Source of the DNA: Duncaniella sp.
Lineage (GTDB): Bacteria > Bacteroidota > Bacteroidia > Bacteroidales > Muribaculaceae
Assembly (NCBI GenBank): GCA_029060405.1
Contig: JAIDUB010000062.1
Location: 1 to 51,917 of the forward strand
Direction of reading: 5' to 3'
DNA length: 51,917 nt
The notes beneath the pieces are model-generated. The model was not told where the DNA came from and searched no databases. It worked only from the letters and a program-made list of their open reading frames with translations. The position numbers and the translations under genes were made by a program. Positions 17,485 to 27,231 of the stretch are shown here, in pieces (the stretch's first letter is position 1; every line of letters starts with the position of its first letter).

Positions 17485-18825
17485 TTAAAAAATTTCCAAA
17501 AGCAAACTTTCAAGTCCTTTTTTCAGGTCGGCCGGTTTGCATCGGAGGCCGTTGGCTATAACCACTATCACATGAGTGGGTGTGCCCGACTCGTCAAACC
17601 GATACCCGGCAAAGCTTCTCACCCCTTTCATCGAACCGGTCTTGAGCGCTACCGAGCCTTCGAGCGGAGTATCGACAAAGGTGCGTTTCATCGTTCCGTC
17701 GCGGCCGGCCACAGGGAACAGCGATATATAGTCGCGGCCATATTCGGGGCCGAGCATAGAGCGCAGCATTTCAGTCATGAATGCAGCCGTCATGCGGTCG
17801 TTACGCGACAATCCGCTGCCGTCTTCTATCGACAGACCCTTGGTGGAGATACCTTTGTCAGTCCATATTTTCAATTCCTCGGCAATAGCGTCATCTCTCG
17901 ACGCACCCGGACGCAGGGCACGCAGCATTCCCTCGGCCATCATGTTGTCAGACCGGTGCATGAGACTGCGCAGAATCGAATCAAAAGTAGGGGAGAAGTG
18001 TGTATATATTAATGTGGAGCCGGTGCCGCGAGAGAGATTTCCGCCTCCAATCTCGATGCCCGATTTTCGCAGAGTCTCAGTTACCTCATGTTGCATTACC
18101 TTTCCCGGATCGGGCGTAGAAAGACGGTCGCTCCACCCTTTGGGCGGGATACGTCCCGAAAAAGTCACGGTCGACGAGCCGTCCTGACGCTTCACGCTCC
18201 GGGCTCGCGCTCCCTGATTGATGTGGCGTATGTCGAGACCCGGCACATGGGGCTCGGTGGTGCGCGACGGCAAGCGCAGTATAAACTTGTTGTCGCGGAA
18301 ATTCGCACCATGCAGGTCGGTGCCGTAGGGCCAAGTCAGATCTTCTTTCATCCATCCCTGCGGGGTACCGGTGTGTATAAAACCGCTTTCATCCACTATC
18401 ACACTGCCGTCGATACGCGATATGCCGGCGGCGAGGAGCGACGCTGCTATGCTGTCGGCAAAATGGCATGCTTCCGGGAAATGTTCGCTCTCTATTGTGG
18501 GATCGCCCGAAGCTTTAATGACGATATTGCCGTGCAGTACATTTCCCTCGATTACTCCGTCGGCAATTACCGGAGTCATGAATCGCTCGTAAGAGTCGGC
18601 AAGGTTCAAAACTGAAGCCGCCGTGACCGATTTCATGATGCTGGCGGGAATAAGCGGCTTGTCTACATTGGCCTGCACCACGGGGCGGTTGAATGTGAGA
18701 TCGTAAACCATCACGGCGGTGCGCGCGGTGTCAAGTCCCTTTACATCAAGCGGAAATGCTCCGGCAACGAAGCCGGAACACATTATATATATTATAATGG
18801 AAACTAACGCTGAAATTCTGTTCAT
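17485..18825 (-). CDS. dacB: D-alanyl-D-alanine carboxypeptidase/endopeptidase (PBP4, family S13)
   Basis: 446 residues with a signal peptide (about 1-23). It trims D-Ala from peptidoglycan stem peptides or cuts cross-links in the periplasm. The penicillin-binding motifs are in order: SIMK (Ser62-Lys65, SxxK), SDN in MHRSDNMMAEG (near residue 288), and KTG in LKTGSMKG (near 396). The long insertion between SxxK and SDN is typical of class C enzymes. A degenerate -7 box (TAATTTCG) ends four bases before the ATG. The downstream acidic protein gene begins 33 bp later with its own promoter box. Confidence 0.93.
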   Translation of the reverse strand: MNRISALVSIIIYIMCSGFVAGAFPLDVKGLDTARTAVMVYDLTFNRPVVQANVDKPLIPASIMKSVTAASVLNLADSYERFMTPVIADGVIEGNVLHGNIVIKASGDPTIESEHFPEACHFADSIAASLLAAGISRIDGSVIVDESGFIHTGTPQGWMKEDLTWPYGTDLHGANFRDNKFILRLPSRTTEPHVPGLDIRHINQGARARSVKRQDGSSTVTFSGRIPPKGWSDRLSTPDPGKVMQHEVTETLRKSGIEIGGGNLSRGTGSTLIYTHFSPTFDSILRSLMHRSDNMMAEGMLRALRPGASRDDAIAEELKIWTDKGISTKGLSIEDGSGLSRNDRMTAAFMTEMLRSMLGPEYGRDYISLFPVAGRDGTMKRTFVDTPLEGSVALKTGSMKGVRSFAGYRFDESGTPTHVIVVIANGLRCKPADLKKGLESLLLEIF

Positions 18826-18829
18826 ACTA

Positions 18830-18837
18830 CGAAATTA
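18830..18837 (-). promoter_or_regulatory. Possible -7 box directly before dacB
   Basis: TAATTTCG on the minus strand, one mismatch from TAnnTTTG, followed by TAGT and then ATG. This is the same four-base spacing as at 1285 and 28071. Confidence 0.35.
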
Positions 18838-18944
18838 GCCATAAAAATCGGGATAGCCAGCCGATATTAATATTTTTTTTGAAAAATAATATTGAAATGG
18901 CGTATCTCAGGAGCCGTTTTTAGATAATTCGTATATTTTTTCGA

Positions 18945-18952
18945 TACTTTTG
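18945..18952 (+). promoter_or_regulatory. Upstream -7 box of the secreted cassette
   Basis: TACTTTTG matches TAnnTTTG and lies 86 bases before the ATG at 19038. With the box at 18987 it suggests tandem promoters. Confidence 0.45.
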
Positions 18953-18986
18953 CATATAATAGTTGCAATTTTATTGAAAATATTTG

Positions 18987-18994
18987 TAACTTTG
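18987..18994 (+). promoter_or_regulatory. Main -7 box of the secreted cassette
   Basis: TAACTTTG, with a TTG (18963-18965) 21 bases upstream as a plausible -33 element. The leader is about 40 bases. Confidence 0.6.
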
Positions 18995-19037
18995 CAATTA
19001 TTTTTGCGAAATACTAACAAATCATTATCACTTAAAA

Positions 19038-21203
19038 ATGAAGAAAATCTACACATTTCTATTGTGGATGGTCGCCGCATTAATCTGCGTACCGGTAATG
19101 TCGGCCAAGACTTTCACAATTACCGTGGATAATCCCGATGCGGTGAAGTGCAGTAACCCGTCAGACTATCAGGTAGTTCCCTGGGATGAAAACAATTCTA
19201 TAGAATTCACACTGGAATCGGAGCCATGGATCCCCCTTAACGCCGCCCCGGGTTATCTTATTACCAAGATCGAGACTCAGTCGGGCACCGAGCTCTTTAG
19301 TGGTAAGACAACGAGCCAGTCAATCAATTCCGGTTTACTTGTTGATGGCGATGTAGTGCTTGTGTCATCAGCCGAAAAGGAACCTAAACTGGTAAAAATT
19401 ATCGGTAATCCCGATCAGGTATATGTAAGAGATGAGGAATATCATGAGCTCCATGCTGAAGATATGACCGATGGTGCATGGAATATTGAGCTGAAAAGTG
19501 ACTATGGCTCGTTCTATGTGTATGCCAATGACGGTTATAAGATCACATCGGTGAAGAATCAGGATGGCGAAAGCTTCCTCTATGGAGTATCTTCTTCCGC
19601 CTATATTGCGTCATCGAATATTCCCTATGGTCTCACCACTCTTACTGTTGAGTCAAAGTCTGAGGCAGAGATTTACGATGGCCATGTGAAAGTTAACGTG
19701 GCCGGCGATCCTGAAATGGTTGCCATGAAGTTTGACAACTCATGGTCAAAAGTACCCCTTAAGGCCGGTGAGAACGATGTTTACTTCGATACCGCTACCT
19801 CGTTCCCCATCACTATCGAGCATAGTTACAATAGCTCGTATAATCCTGAGAGTCTCTACAAAGTATCGCTCAACGGTATTCTGCTTGAAGCTGTAAATCG
19901 TGTGTATACATTCGAATCCCTCAACTACGATGATGTGATCGATGTTGAGGTGGATGCTCCTGCTAAGGATATCAAGGTAAGCATTGCATTTGCCGATGAT
20001 GAGTCGCGCGAAGCTGTGAAATCAATTTCATTGGGCGGCGAGAATATCGATCTTGACAACTGCAAGTCTATCGATACCACCACCGGCAAGAAGATCACTT
20101 TTGAACTGGATTATTCAAACTACAACGTTACCCTCACCGAGAACGGTGAGCCTGTAGATCTCTACTACGGTTCTTACTCTAAGAAATTCACTGAGGAACT
20201 TGATTATGAATACCTTATTACAGCCAAGGCTCTCGAGCCTCTCAAGGTAACTGTGATCTGTGAGAATTTTGAACATCTCAAGGTTGCAGCGGACTACTCC
20301 GGTAATGATCAGTATACCCTTTCAGGTGTAGAATCAGTGCTGTCCGTGAAGCCCGCCGATAATTATACTTATTTCACGGCTGACGAAGGCTGGTTCATCA
20401 AGACTATAAAGGACGCTGATACAGATGAAGACCTTTCAACCTCATTCTATGTCACCGACGGAATGAATATCTTTGTTGAGGTAGAAGAGTTTGTCCGCGA
20501 CAAGCATTTCGTCCTCTACACTGAGCCCGATGTATGGAATTATCTTACCATGGTGCTCAATCCCTACAGTTGGGATTTCCGCAAGCAGTTTGAACCCGAA
20601 CCCGGTTACTCTACCATAGCTTACAACGATTCTGACCGTCCCTTCGGTATCAGCGGCTACGATGAGCGCGGTTATCAAGACGGTGCACCCGCTGTGTTCC
20701 TCAATGGTGAACTCTGTGAGAATCAGTATGGTTCATATCCCGCTCTTGAAAATGTAGAGGATGGCGACGTGATTAAGATCATGCGCAACGATGCTCCTCT
20801 CCACGATGTAACCTACAGCGTGGCTGAAGGTGTTGAGGTAACCGTGCGCCACGACCTCGTTACAACCGTAGACCACACTGCCGCCCACTCTGTACACGCA
20901 GGTACTGAAATCCACGTGATTCCCGCCCATGCAGGTACTGTAAAGGTTAATGCCGGCGAAACCGAGCTTGTGGCCGATGAGGATGGTAAATTCGTCCACA
21001 CCGTTACCGAGCCCGTGGAAATCGTTATCGCCCACTCAGGTTCATCGTCGATCCTTGACATAGAGGCAGCAGCCAATGAAGCAGTTGCAGTGTATAATCT
21101 TCAGGGTGTATGCGTGCGCAAGGCCGCAACTCCCGCTGAAATCAGCACCCTCCCTGCCGGTGTATACGTAACCGCCGCAGGCAAGAAAATTGTAGTGAAA
21201 TAA
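19038..21203 (+). CDS. Large secreted repeat protein with C-terminal sorting-type tail
   Basis: 721 residues. The signal peptide ends near residue 23 (...VPVMSAK). The body to about residue 500 reads as five diverged beta-rich units of ~90-100 residues, starting near FTITVDNPDAV, KLVKIIGNPDQV, HVKVNVAGDPEMV, KDIKVSIAFADD and PLKVTVICENFE. The last ~50 residues (VAVYNLQGVCVRK ... LPAGVYVTAAGKKIVVK) resemble the type A tail recognised by the type IX system (Por_Secre_tail). No enzyme motif is seen, so an adhesive or structural surface role is likely. One base separates its stop from the ATG of the protease gene, so they are translationally linked. Confidence 0.85.
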   Translation: MKKIYTFLLWMVAALICVPVMSAKTFTITVDNPDAVKCSNPSDYQVVPWDENNSIEFTLESEPWIPLNAAPGYLITKIETQSGTELFSGKTTSQSINSGLLVDGDVVLVSSAEKEPKLVKIIGNPDQVYVRDEEYHELHAEDMTDGAWNIELKSDYGSFYVYANDGYKITSVKNQDGESFLYGVSSSAYIASSNIPYGLTTLTVESKSEAEIYDGHVKVNVAGDPEMVAMKFDNSWSKVPLKAGENDVYFDTATSFPITIEHSYNSSYNPESLYKVSLNGILLEAVNRVYTFESLNYDDVIDVEVDAPAKDIKVSIAFADDESREAVKSISLGGENIDLDNCKSIDTTTGKKITFELDYSNYNVTLTENGEPVDLYYGSYSKKFTEELDYEYLITAKALEPLKVTVICENFEHLKVAADYSGNDQYTLSGVESVLSVKPADNYTYFTADEGWFIKTIKDADTDEDLSTSFYVTDGMNIFVEVEEFVRDKHFVLYTEPDVWNYLTMVLNPYSWDFRKQFEPEPGYSTIAYNDSDRPFGISGYDERGYQDGAPAVFLNGELCENQYGSYPALENVEDGDVIKIMRNDAPLHDVTYSVAEGVEVTVRHDLVTTVDHTAAHSVHAGTEIHVIPAHAGTVKVNAGETELVADEDGKFVHTVTEPVEIVIAHSGSSSILDIEAAANEAVAVYNLQGVCVRKAATPAEISTLPAGVYVTAAGKKIVVK

Positions 21204-21204
21204 C

Positions 21205-23493
21205 ATGAGAATCCTATTTTTAGCAGCAGCTCTGGCGGTAACCGCCGGGGCTGCCGCCGTTACTAAGACTGACCTCGGCAGCCGCGCGCGCATGCACTCG
21301 GCTCGTCACGGTCTCGAAGTGACCGCGGCTCAGCCGGGTCAGAAGATGAAAGTTTCGCAGAATAATGCGACCCGTAAAACAGCCGGAGAAAATGAGGTCA
21401 AGGCTTTTGTCACCCTCATTCCGGGCGCTGATGCGTCGGCTCTCGAAGCGCTTGGCGTAACACTTGAAGGCGGTCGCGGCCGCATGGTGCTCGCCGCATT
21501 TCCCGAATCGTTGCTTGACGCTATAGAGGCTCTGCCCGAGGTTGAGAGCATACGTACTGACAGCCCGGTTAAAGCCAAGATGAACATCGTGAGGGACGTG
21601 ACCGGAATAGACCGTATTCACGCCGGTATTGACCTGCCGCAGGCCTACACCGGAAAAGGAGTGGTGGCAGGAATAGTCGACGGCGGTATCGATCCCAACC
21701 ATGTCAACTTCAAGAAACCCGACGGGACTTCGCGCATAGGAAGTTTTACGTTTTTCCGTCCCACGCAGAGCGGAGACTATGTGCAGCAGACCTTCCCGGC
21801 CGATTACATCCCTGAGATAGATACCGAAACATCTGAAACTTTCCACGGCACTCACACTCTCGGCATCATGGCCGGGTCTTATACCGGAAACGTCAATGTA
21901 GCGGTAGCCAATGCCGATGGAATGACTGCTTCGACCGAGGAGGTCGCCAATCCATATTACGGTGTAGCAACCGGTGCCGATCTTGCCGTGGCGTGCGGTG
22001 CTATGAGCGACTATTACGTGGCTCTTGGTATCGAGGCGATACTCGATTACGCATACTATGAGAAATCAGCCCCGGCAGTAATAAATCTTTCGCTCGGAAG
22101 CAACCTCGGTGCTCACGACGGCTCATCGGCATTATGCCAATACCTTGATCAGGTGTCGGATCTTGACCGTGTGATATTCTGCGTGGCCGCCGGTAATGAA
22201 GGCGAGCTTCCCATAGCCCTGCACAAGACATTTACCGCCGATGATCTTTCGGTGGCAACATGTCTCCGTCCCGGCGTGGAGGTGGAAGGTTATCAGAATT
22301 TACGCTACGGTCAGGTCTATGTCTACAGCAACAACGAAGAGCAATTTGAACTTCAGGCTGTGGTAGTCAACCGCTCCCGCGGAGCAGTGGCGATGCGCAT
22401 GCCTATGGGGGCCACTTCGGGTGCCATGAAATACTGGGTGTCGTCGGCGGCATATCAGGAGGGCGACGATGACGTAGTGTCGCCGCAGCTTGCCAAGTGG
22501 TTCACCGGTTATATAGGCGTAGGCGCCGAATTCGACAGCAGTACCGGACGTTACTACGGCATTATCGACTATATGCTCTGGGACAATACGTCGGGCAACC
22601 CCGAGGGTAATTACGTAATAGGTATTCAGGCTTCGGGCAAGGAAGGTCAGCGCGTAGACTTCTACGGCGACGGTTCTTTCTGCGACTTCACTGCTTATGG
22701 AATGACCGGATATACCGACGGTATGACCGATGGTACGATTTCCGACGTTGCATGCGGCCTTAATACAATATCGGTAGGCGCATACAATACCCGCGACTCT
22801 TGGGCCGCCATGGACGGTTTCGTGTACACTTATCCTCAGCCGTTCCCGGCCGGTGAAATTTCGGGTTATTCGTCATACGGGTCGCTCCCCGACGGCCGGT
22901 CGCTCCCCGAGATATGCGCTCCCGGTTCGACCGTGATATCATCAACCAACGAGTATTATATACTCGAAAACTTCCTCGGCGATGAACTGCGCTCGGCTTA
23001 CTTGGAGGCCGACGGCCGCGGCTATTCATGGCAGCAGTGTATCGGAACATCAATGGCCACTCCCGTAGTGAGCGGTACCATCGCTTTGTGGCTCGAGGCT
23101 GACCCCACACTTACCTATAAGGAAGTAAAGGAGATAATTGCCGAGACTGCCGTGAAAGATTCTTATGTGCTCGCCGACAATCCCGCGCGCTGGGGCGCCG
23201 GCAAGCTCGATGCCTATGCCGGATTGCGTAAGGTACTTGCCCAGACAGGTATTGCCGGTGTCGAGGCCGATAAAGAGACGCTTGTAATCACCCCGGCCGG
23301 CATGCGCAGCTTTGCCGTTACACTTCCCGGAGCGCTGTCGCTTGACCTCAATCTGTACTCCGTATCGGGTGCTTCCGTAAAGGCCATGCACGCCGCGGGA
23401 GCGGAAACCGTGATAGATCTTTCCGATGTACCTGCAGGTATCTATCTGCTTAATGTCAACGGCAGCATGACCCGCAAAATAGTCGTAAAGTAA
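21205..23493 (+). CDS. Secreted subtilisin-like serine protease (family S8) with sorting-type tail
   Basis: 762 residues. After a signal peptide (about 1-17) comes an inhibitor-I9-like propeptide region (to about 125), then the peptidase domain. The catalytic triad is Asp159 (IVDGGID), His214 (HGTHTLG) and Ser616 (GTSMATP), with the oxyanion Asn331 in VAAGNEG. All are intact, so it should be active. A long insertion of beta-rich sequence lies between Asn331 and Ser616, as in multi-domain S8 enzymes. The C-terminus (LYSVSGASVK ... VPAGIYLLNVNG...KIVVK) resembles the type IX sorting tail. It is the middle gene of a secreted three-gene cassette; its substrate may be a partner protein or a host protein. 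Confidence 0.94.
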   Translation: MRILFLAAALAVTAGAAAVTKTDLGSRARMHSARHGLEVTAAQPGQKMKVSQNNATRKTAGENEVKAFVTLIPGADASALEALGVTLEGGRGRMVLAAFPESLLDAIEALPEVESIRTDSPVKAKMNIVRDVTGIDRIHAGIDLPQAYTGKGVVAGIVDGGIDPNHVNFKKPDGTSRIGSFTFFRPTQSGDYVQQTFPADYIPEIDTETSETFHGTHTLGIMAGSYTGNVNVAVANADGMTASTEEVANPYYGVATGADLAVACGAMSDYYVALGIEAILDYAYYEKSAPAVINLSLGSNLGAHDGSSALCQYLDQVSDLDRVIFCVAAGNEGELPIALHKTFTADDLSVATCLRPGVEVEGYQNLRYGQVYVYSNNEEQFELQAVVVNRSRGAVAMRMPMGATSGAMKYWVSSAAYQEGDDDVVSPQLAKWFTGYIGVGAEFDSSTGRYYGIIDYMLWDNTSGNPEGNYVIGIQASGKEGQRVDFYGDGSFCDFTAYGMTGYTDGMTDGTISDVACGLNTISVGAYNTRDSWAAMDGFVYTYPQPFPAGEISGYSSYGSLPDGRSLPEICAPGSTVISSTNEYYILENFLGDELRSAYLEADGRGYSWQQCIGTSMATPVVSGTIALWLEADPTLTYKEVKEIIAETAVKDSYVLADNPARWGAGKLDAYAGLRKVLAQTGIAGVEADKETLVITPAGMRSFAVTLPGALSLDLNLYSVSGASVKAMHAAGAETVIDLSDVPAGIYLLNVNGSMTRKIVVK

Positions 23494-23533
23494 TCACAAC
23501 TCCATCACGCTGTAACTCTTTCTAATCATCACA

Positions 23534-26500
23534 ATGAATATTTCAACAATTATCTCACGCATGGCCCTTGCCGGGGCCATGACGATGGGAGCTTTGACCG
23601 CTTCGGCCGAAGATCCTATCATCACTTTTCATACAAACGTGTATGATAATGTAGGCGAGACCAATGCCTTTCACTTTTACCTCGGAGCCAAGGAACCCAT
23701 TTATGTAGATGTGGATTGCGGATTCGGAAGCATCGAGACCGAAGTGGGCGTAGCTGTTTTTGACCCCGAAGCCGGAGGTATTGCAGGTACCGCTATATCG
23801 TGCACCGTGTCGCAGGAGGGTATCGTAAAAATTTACGGTGACGCTTCAAAAATCGATTATATCGATATGGAAGGTTGCTATATCTCCGAAATTTCCTTCC
23901 CTCAGCTCACGGAAGTGGAGATTCTGAATCTTTCCTACAACGAGCTCAAAGGACTTGATCTCAGTCACATGTCGAAACTTCAGGCTCTATATCTGGGGAG
24001 CAATCCTTTTTCGGAGACTCCGCTGCTCATAGGCCCTGACAAGCCTGATCTCACAATCCTTTCCTTGGATATTATTGACAATCTCGACCCTTCATTTGAT
24101 ATGGCCGATTATCCGGCGCTGCGTTCATTTGAAGCGTGGCATGTACCCACTCTTACCCGGATAGATCCCACCAACTGCCCCAATCTGCTGCAGCTGTCGA
24201 TAGATCTGACCAATGTGGAGTCAATAGATATTTCCAAGAATCCCAATCTGCTCATACTCAATGTAGCTGATACGAAGATTACGGAACTCGACCTTTCCAA
24301 CAATCCGTATCTCACCGAACTCTACTGCGGACACATGGCCGCCGGTTACGGGCAATATGCGATGACATCCCTCAACCTCGGATCGAAGCCCAATCTACAG
24401 CGCCTGTTCTGTCAGGGCAACGCGCTTACCACGCTCGACGTATCGGGCTGCCCGAAACTTACTGACCTGTCGTGCTCCTACAACTATCTCACTGAACTCT
24501 CGCTGGATGCGAATAAGGAGCTGGTCAACCTGAACATCGCTATGAATCTCTTCACATTTGCCACGCTGCCCGATCAGAGAGATACGTTTAACGAATATTA
24601 CTATTATCAGCGTCCCATGAGTATCGACCGCTCTTATGCCGTGGGTACGACGCTCGATTTCAGTCAGCAGGTGCTCCGCGAGGGTTCGACCACCAAGGGA
24701 TATCTGTACAAAGTGTCGGAAGAGTCGCCTAATTTCCCGGAACTGCTTGAAGATGAATATTACACGTATGCCGACGGCAAGATAACTCTCAATAAAGCTC
24801 TTACCGACAGCGTGCAGGTGTCTTTCACCAACGACCTGTTTGCTGAATATCCGCTTTCTACCTCCAAGTTTATGGTCAAGACCGCATCGGAGATAGGCAA
24901 GCCTTCGCCCGTTGTCGAACTGACTTTCTATCCTACGGTTAAGGATATCGCGCTGAGCGTGGGTATGCAGGGAGCGTCGGCCGAATCACCGCTGCATTTC
25001 AAGGTGGATTTCGGTAACGGTCAGCTTGTAGATTTCACCGCTGTTTCGTCGGGGTTACCCGAAACTCCCAATGTGACCGGTACCCGCACAGGCCACGTCA
25101 CCATATATATGCCCGAGAATACCGATATCTCGGCTTTCGGTATCGACGGCCAGCGACTTATGTCGGCCGACGTGTCGCGAGCCAAAACCCTCGAGCGGCT
25201 TGCGATTACCGATTGCCAGCTGTCGGCCATCGATCTTAAATGGAACCGTTGCCTGTCGTCACTCGACCTTTCTGGCAATAATCTCTCGACTATTGACCTT
25301 AGCGAGCCTAACGGAAGCTATGGCAAAAACGTGCTCAGTGACTTTAAGGCTGCACGCAACCGTCTGACCGAAGTGGTATTCAGCACTCGCACCTGCTTGC
25401 AATCTCTTGACCTGTCAGACAATGATTTGGCAGCTCTTGACCTCCTTAAATTTTCAGCTCTCACATATCTTGATCTTTCAGGCAATCAGTTGACCGAAGT
25501 GGATCTCCGTGACCTCGAATCGATAGTTACCATGAATCTTTCCGGCAATAACCTCTCGGAAATCTCCCTGCTGGATTATCTGCCGCTCGAGTCACTGAAT
25601 ATCTCGGGAAACTACTTTACGTTTGCCACACTTCCTGCGCCCGGAGCGGTAACCGAATATATCTATGCGCCGCAGGCGCCCGTTTCTCTCCCCGCGAAGG
25701 CTCCATCCATCAATCTGTCGGATAACTATGTTGAAATCGACGGTGCTGTAACCCAATATGACTGGGTGATGAATGCTACCGGCGCACCCGTGCCCGCCGG
25801 TGCGGTAACGTCGACCGGTAACGGCCTTTTCCGGTTCGCCGATCCTGATCTGGGAGAGGTGCGTTGTGAAATGACTCACGCCGCATTCCCCGATTTCAAA
25901 GGTGCGGCTGTATACACCACCACTCCGGTGCAGACCGCTTCAATGCCTACGTATGTATTTGCGGCATTCACGACTTTGGAAGACGGTGTGGCCGAGCTTA
26001 CCATGCGCTCCACAAAACCTGATGTAGGCGTATATATCGACTGGGAGGGCAATGGTTATCTCGAGCAGTATGTGCTTACTGACAAGCCATTAAGTTTCGA
26101 GGTGAAAACCAAGGCCGGGGCCGATGTGAAGTGCTACAGCTATGATGAGGATAATTGTGTGGATGTGTTCTCATTCGGAGGTGCGAAATTGGCATCGATC
26201 GACGCATCTCGCATGATGAACCTCGTTAACTTCACCTGTGCCAATTCAGGCCTTAAGCTACAGAATATTTCATTGCCATTGTGCAAGGAAACCCTTGAGG
26301 AACTCAGCCTTGCCGGAAATGAAATAGAGTCGATTGACTTGAGCGACTATACCGCCCTGCGCATGCTCAATCTCTCGGAAAACAAGCTCACTGAGTTTGA
26401 CTCATCTCCTTTCAAGAAGTTGGAGGTGCTTTACCTTGCGTATAATAACCTTACTTCGGTTAAGCTCGACAATGCCTTGCTGTGGGAAACTGTGCTTATA

Positions 26501-27145
26501 GGAAATAAACTTGAGGATATTGATCTGAGTCATATTCCGACGATGCAGCAACTGTTTCTCTCGGATAATCTGTTGACTCATCTGGATGTTTCGGCAATGC
26601 CCCGACTGAAGGATCTCTTTATCGATCAGAATTACTTTACATTTGCCACACTGCCGGTTATCAGTATCAACCGATATGTGTATGCCAATCAGGCCATGCT
26701 CACTGTGACACCTGAGGACGGTTATATCGTTGACCTTTCATCGCAGGTTACGTGTCAGGGCACTCCCACTGTCTATACATGGTATATCGATTCACCCTAT
26801 TACGATGAAGATGGCAGCCTCGTAGGCGAGAATCTCTATGAAGGTGATGAGTATGAGATCAGCGGTGGTGTGACCACATTCCTCAAGCCCTTTACCCACA
26901 TAATGTGCGTGATGACCAATACGCGTCTGCCCAATATCGTGCTTTATACCGATTTCATCGATGTAAATCCCAAGCAGGACGGTATCGAAGAAATTGCATC
27001 GGTATCTGATTCGCTTCCCGCGCGCTGGTATGATCTCAGCGGCGCATGCGTGGCCGAGACTGTAGCCGGTGAGCGGCCGTCGCTTAAGTCAGGTATCTAT
27101 GTGCGTCTTACTTCGCAGGGAGCTTCAAAAGTGCTCGTGCGCTGA
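23534..27145 (+). CDS. Secreted leucine-rich-repeat protein built of three large modules
   Basis: 1203 residues with a signal peptide ending near TASAE (residue 26). Each of three modules of about 340-355 residues has a beta-rich front domain, a row of 21-23 residue LRRs (LDLSGNNLSTIDLS type), a cap N-x-F-TFATLP (near residues 340, 695 and 1035), and a following Ig-like or beta segment. The C-terminus (WYDLSGACVAE ... LKSGIYVRLTSQGASKVLVR) is a sorting-type tail. Such LRR surface proteins usually bind proteins or glycans. It follows the protease gene by 40 bp with no promoter box between, and is closed by a strong terminator, so it completes the cassette. Confidence 0.9.
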   Translation: MNISTIISRMALAGAMTMGALTASAEDPIITFHTNVYDNVGETNAFHFYLGAKEPIYVDVDCGFGSIETEVGVAVFDPEAGGIAGTAISCTVSQEGIVKIYGDASKIDYIDMEGCYISEISFPQLTEVEILNLSYNELKGLDLSHMSKLQALYLGSNPFSETPLLIGPDKPDLTILSLDIIDNLDPSFDMADYPALRSFEAWHVPTLTRIDPTNCPNLLQLSIDLTNVESIDISKNPNLLILNVADTKITELDLSNNPYLTELYCGHMAAGYGQYAMTSLNLGSKPNLQRLFCQGNALTTLDVSGCPKLTDLSCSYNYLTELSLDANKELVNLNIAMNLFTFATLPDQRDTFNEYYYYQRPMSIDRSYAVGTTLDFSQQVLREGSTTKGYLYKVSEESPNFPELLEDEYYTYADGKITLNKALTDSVQVSFTNDLFAEYPLSTSKFMVKTASEIGKPSPVVELTFYPTVKDIALSVGMQGASAESPLHFKVDFGNGQLVDFTAVSSGLPETPNVTGTRTGHVTIYMPENTDISAFGIDGQRLMSADVSRAKTLERLAITDCQLSAIDLKWNRCLSSLDLSGNNLSTIDLSEPNGSYGKNVLSDFKAARNRLTEVVFSTRTCLQSLDLSDNDLAALDLLKFSALTYLDLSGNQLTEVDLRDLESIVTMNLSGNNLSEISLLDYLPLESLNISGNYFTFATLPAPGAVTEYIYAPQAPVSLPAKAPSINLSDNYVEIDGAVTQYDWVMNATGAPVPAGAVTSTGNGLFRFADPDLGEVRCEMTHAAFPDFKGAAVYTTTPVQTASMPTYVFAAFTTLEDGVAELTMRSTKPDVGVYIDWEGNGYLEQYVLTDKPLSFEVKTKAGADVKCYSYDEDNCVDVFSFGGAKLASIDASRMMNLVNFTCANSGLKLQNISLPLCKETLEELSLAGNEIESIDLSDYTALRMLNLSENKLTEFDSSPFKKLEVLYLAYNNLTSVKLDNALLWETVLIGNKLEDIDLSHIPTMQQLFLSDNLLTHLDVSAMPRLKDLFIDQNYFTFATLPVISINRYVYANQAMLTVTPEDGYIVDLSSQVTCQGTPTVYTWYIDSPYYDEDGSLVGENLYEGDEYEISGGVTTFLKPFTHIMCVMTNTRLPNIVLYTDFIDVNPKQDGIEEIASVSDSLPARWYDLSGACVAETVAGERPSLKSGIYVRLTSQGASKVLVR

Positions 27146-27174
27146 CGTGCGACACACTTTTTGAAATGTATAAT

Positions 27175-27207
27175 CCCCCGGTTCGGTTCCGAGCCGGGGG
27201 ATTTTTT
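27175..27207 (+). terminator. Rho-independent terminator of the secreted cassette
   Basis: A 12 bp stem, CCCCCGGTTCGG with CCGAGCCGGGGG (one G-T pair), loop TTCC, followed by A and six T. Confidence 0.92.
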
Positions 27208-27231
27208 AGATTGAAGAAGAATTTAGTTCGG

